Origin: Caldifarciminota bacterium UBA3073
GTDB taxonomy: Bacteria; Hydrothermota; UBA3073
DNA length: 5,977 nt
Direction: 5' to 3'
NCBI GenBank assembly: GCA_002366725.1
Contig: DFBT01000063.1
Location: forward strand, 1 to 5,977
Under the pieces are notes generated by a model. That model did not search any database and had not been told where the DNA came from. It saw nothing but the letters and a program-made list of their open reading frames with translations. The translations under genes were made by a program, and so were the position numbers. Below, in pieces: positions 5,973 to 5,977 of the stretch. Numbering within the stretch: position 1 is the stretch's first letter; each line of letters begins with the position of its first letter.

Positions 5973-5977
5973 ACCGG

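Overview
All six convincing genes lie on the minus strand, so the window reads right to left as ABC exporter, then DtxR-FeoA regulator and FeoB, then a DUF134 regulator and an Mrp-family ATPase. Clear Shine-Dalgarno sequences, a textbook sigma-70-type promoter and ATGA-type gene overlaps point to a bacterium. FeoB (ferrous iron transport), an Mrp/NBP35 carrier ATPase and a DUF134 protein fit an anaerobic or microaerophilic lifestyle. The phylum cannot be decided from the sequence. The degenerate repeats at the left edge and a palindromic repeat inside feoB resemble the dispersed repeats common in genomes of uncultivated environmental bacteria.

Layout: bases 1-158 hold no gene, only A-rich degenerate repeats running into short GCCTTAC-type repeats. 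At 159-953 is an NBP35/Mrp-type P-loop ATPase, and at 966-1376 a DUF134 helix-turn-helix/zinc-ribbon protein 12 bases upstream of it. These two form one transcription unit, driven by a perfect-consensus promoter (1408-1436) with a near-perfect 14-bp palindrome (1390-1403) over the expected transcription start. Next come feoB (1496-3430) and a DtxR/FeoA two-domain gene (3417-4022), which overlap by 14 bases. Then follow an ABC-2 permease (4112-4852) and its ATPase (4849-5772), overlapping by 4 bases, with their own promoter at about 5822-5850. The last ~130 bases hold two inverted repeats and short open frames on both strands that run off the edge and cannot be assigned.

How the genes may work together: FeoB imports Fe(II). 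The DtxR-FeoA protein is either its metal-responsive regulator, its FeoA-like partner, or both. The neighbouring Mrp ATPase probably handles Fe-S or another metal cofactor, with DUF134 as its likely regulator. The block therefore looks like an iron acquisition and iron-cofactor neighbourhood. The ABC exporter is complete but its substrate is unknown, and its link to iron rests only on position. No wholly new system is evident. The most testable observations are the DUF134 promoter-operator, the repeat-derived insert in FeoB, and the FeoB G4 motif that has Glu in place of Asp.
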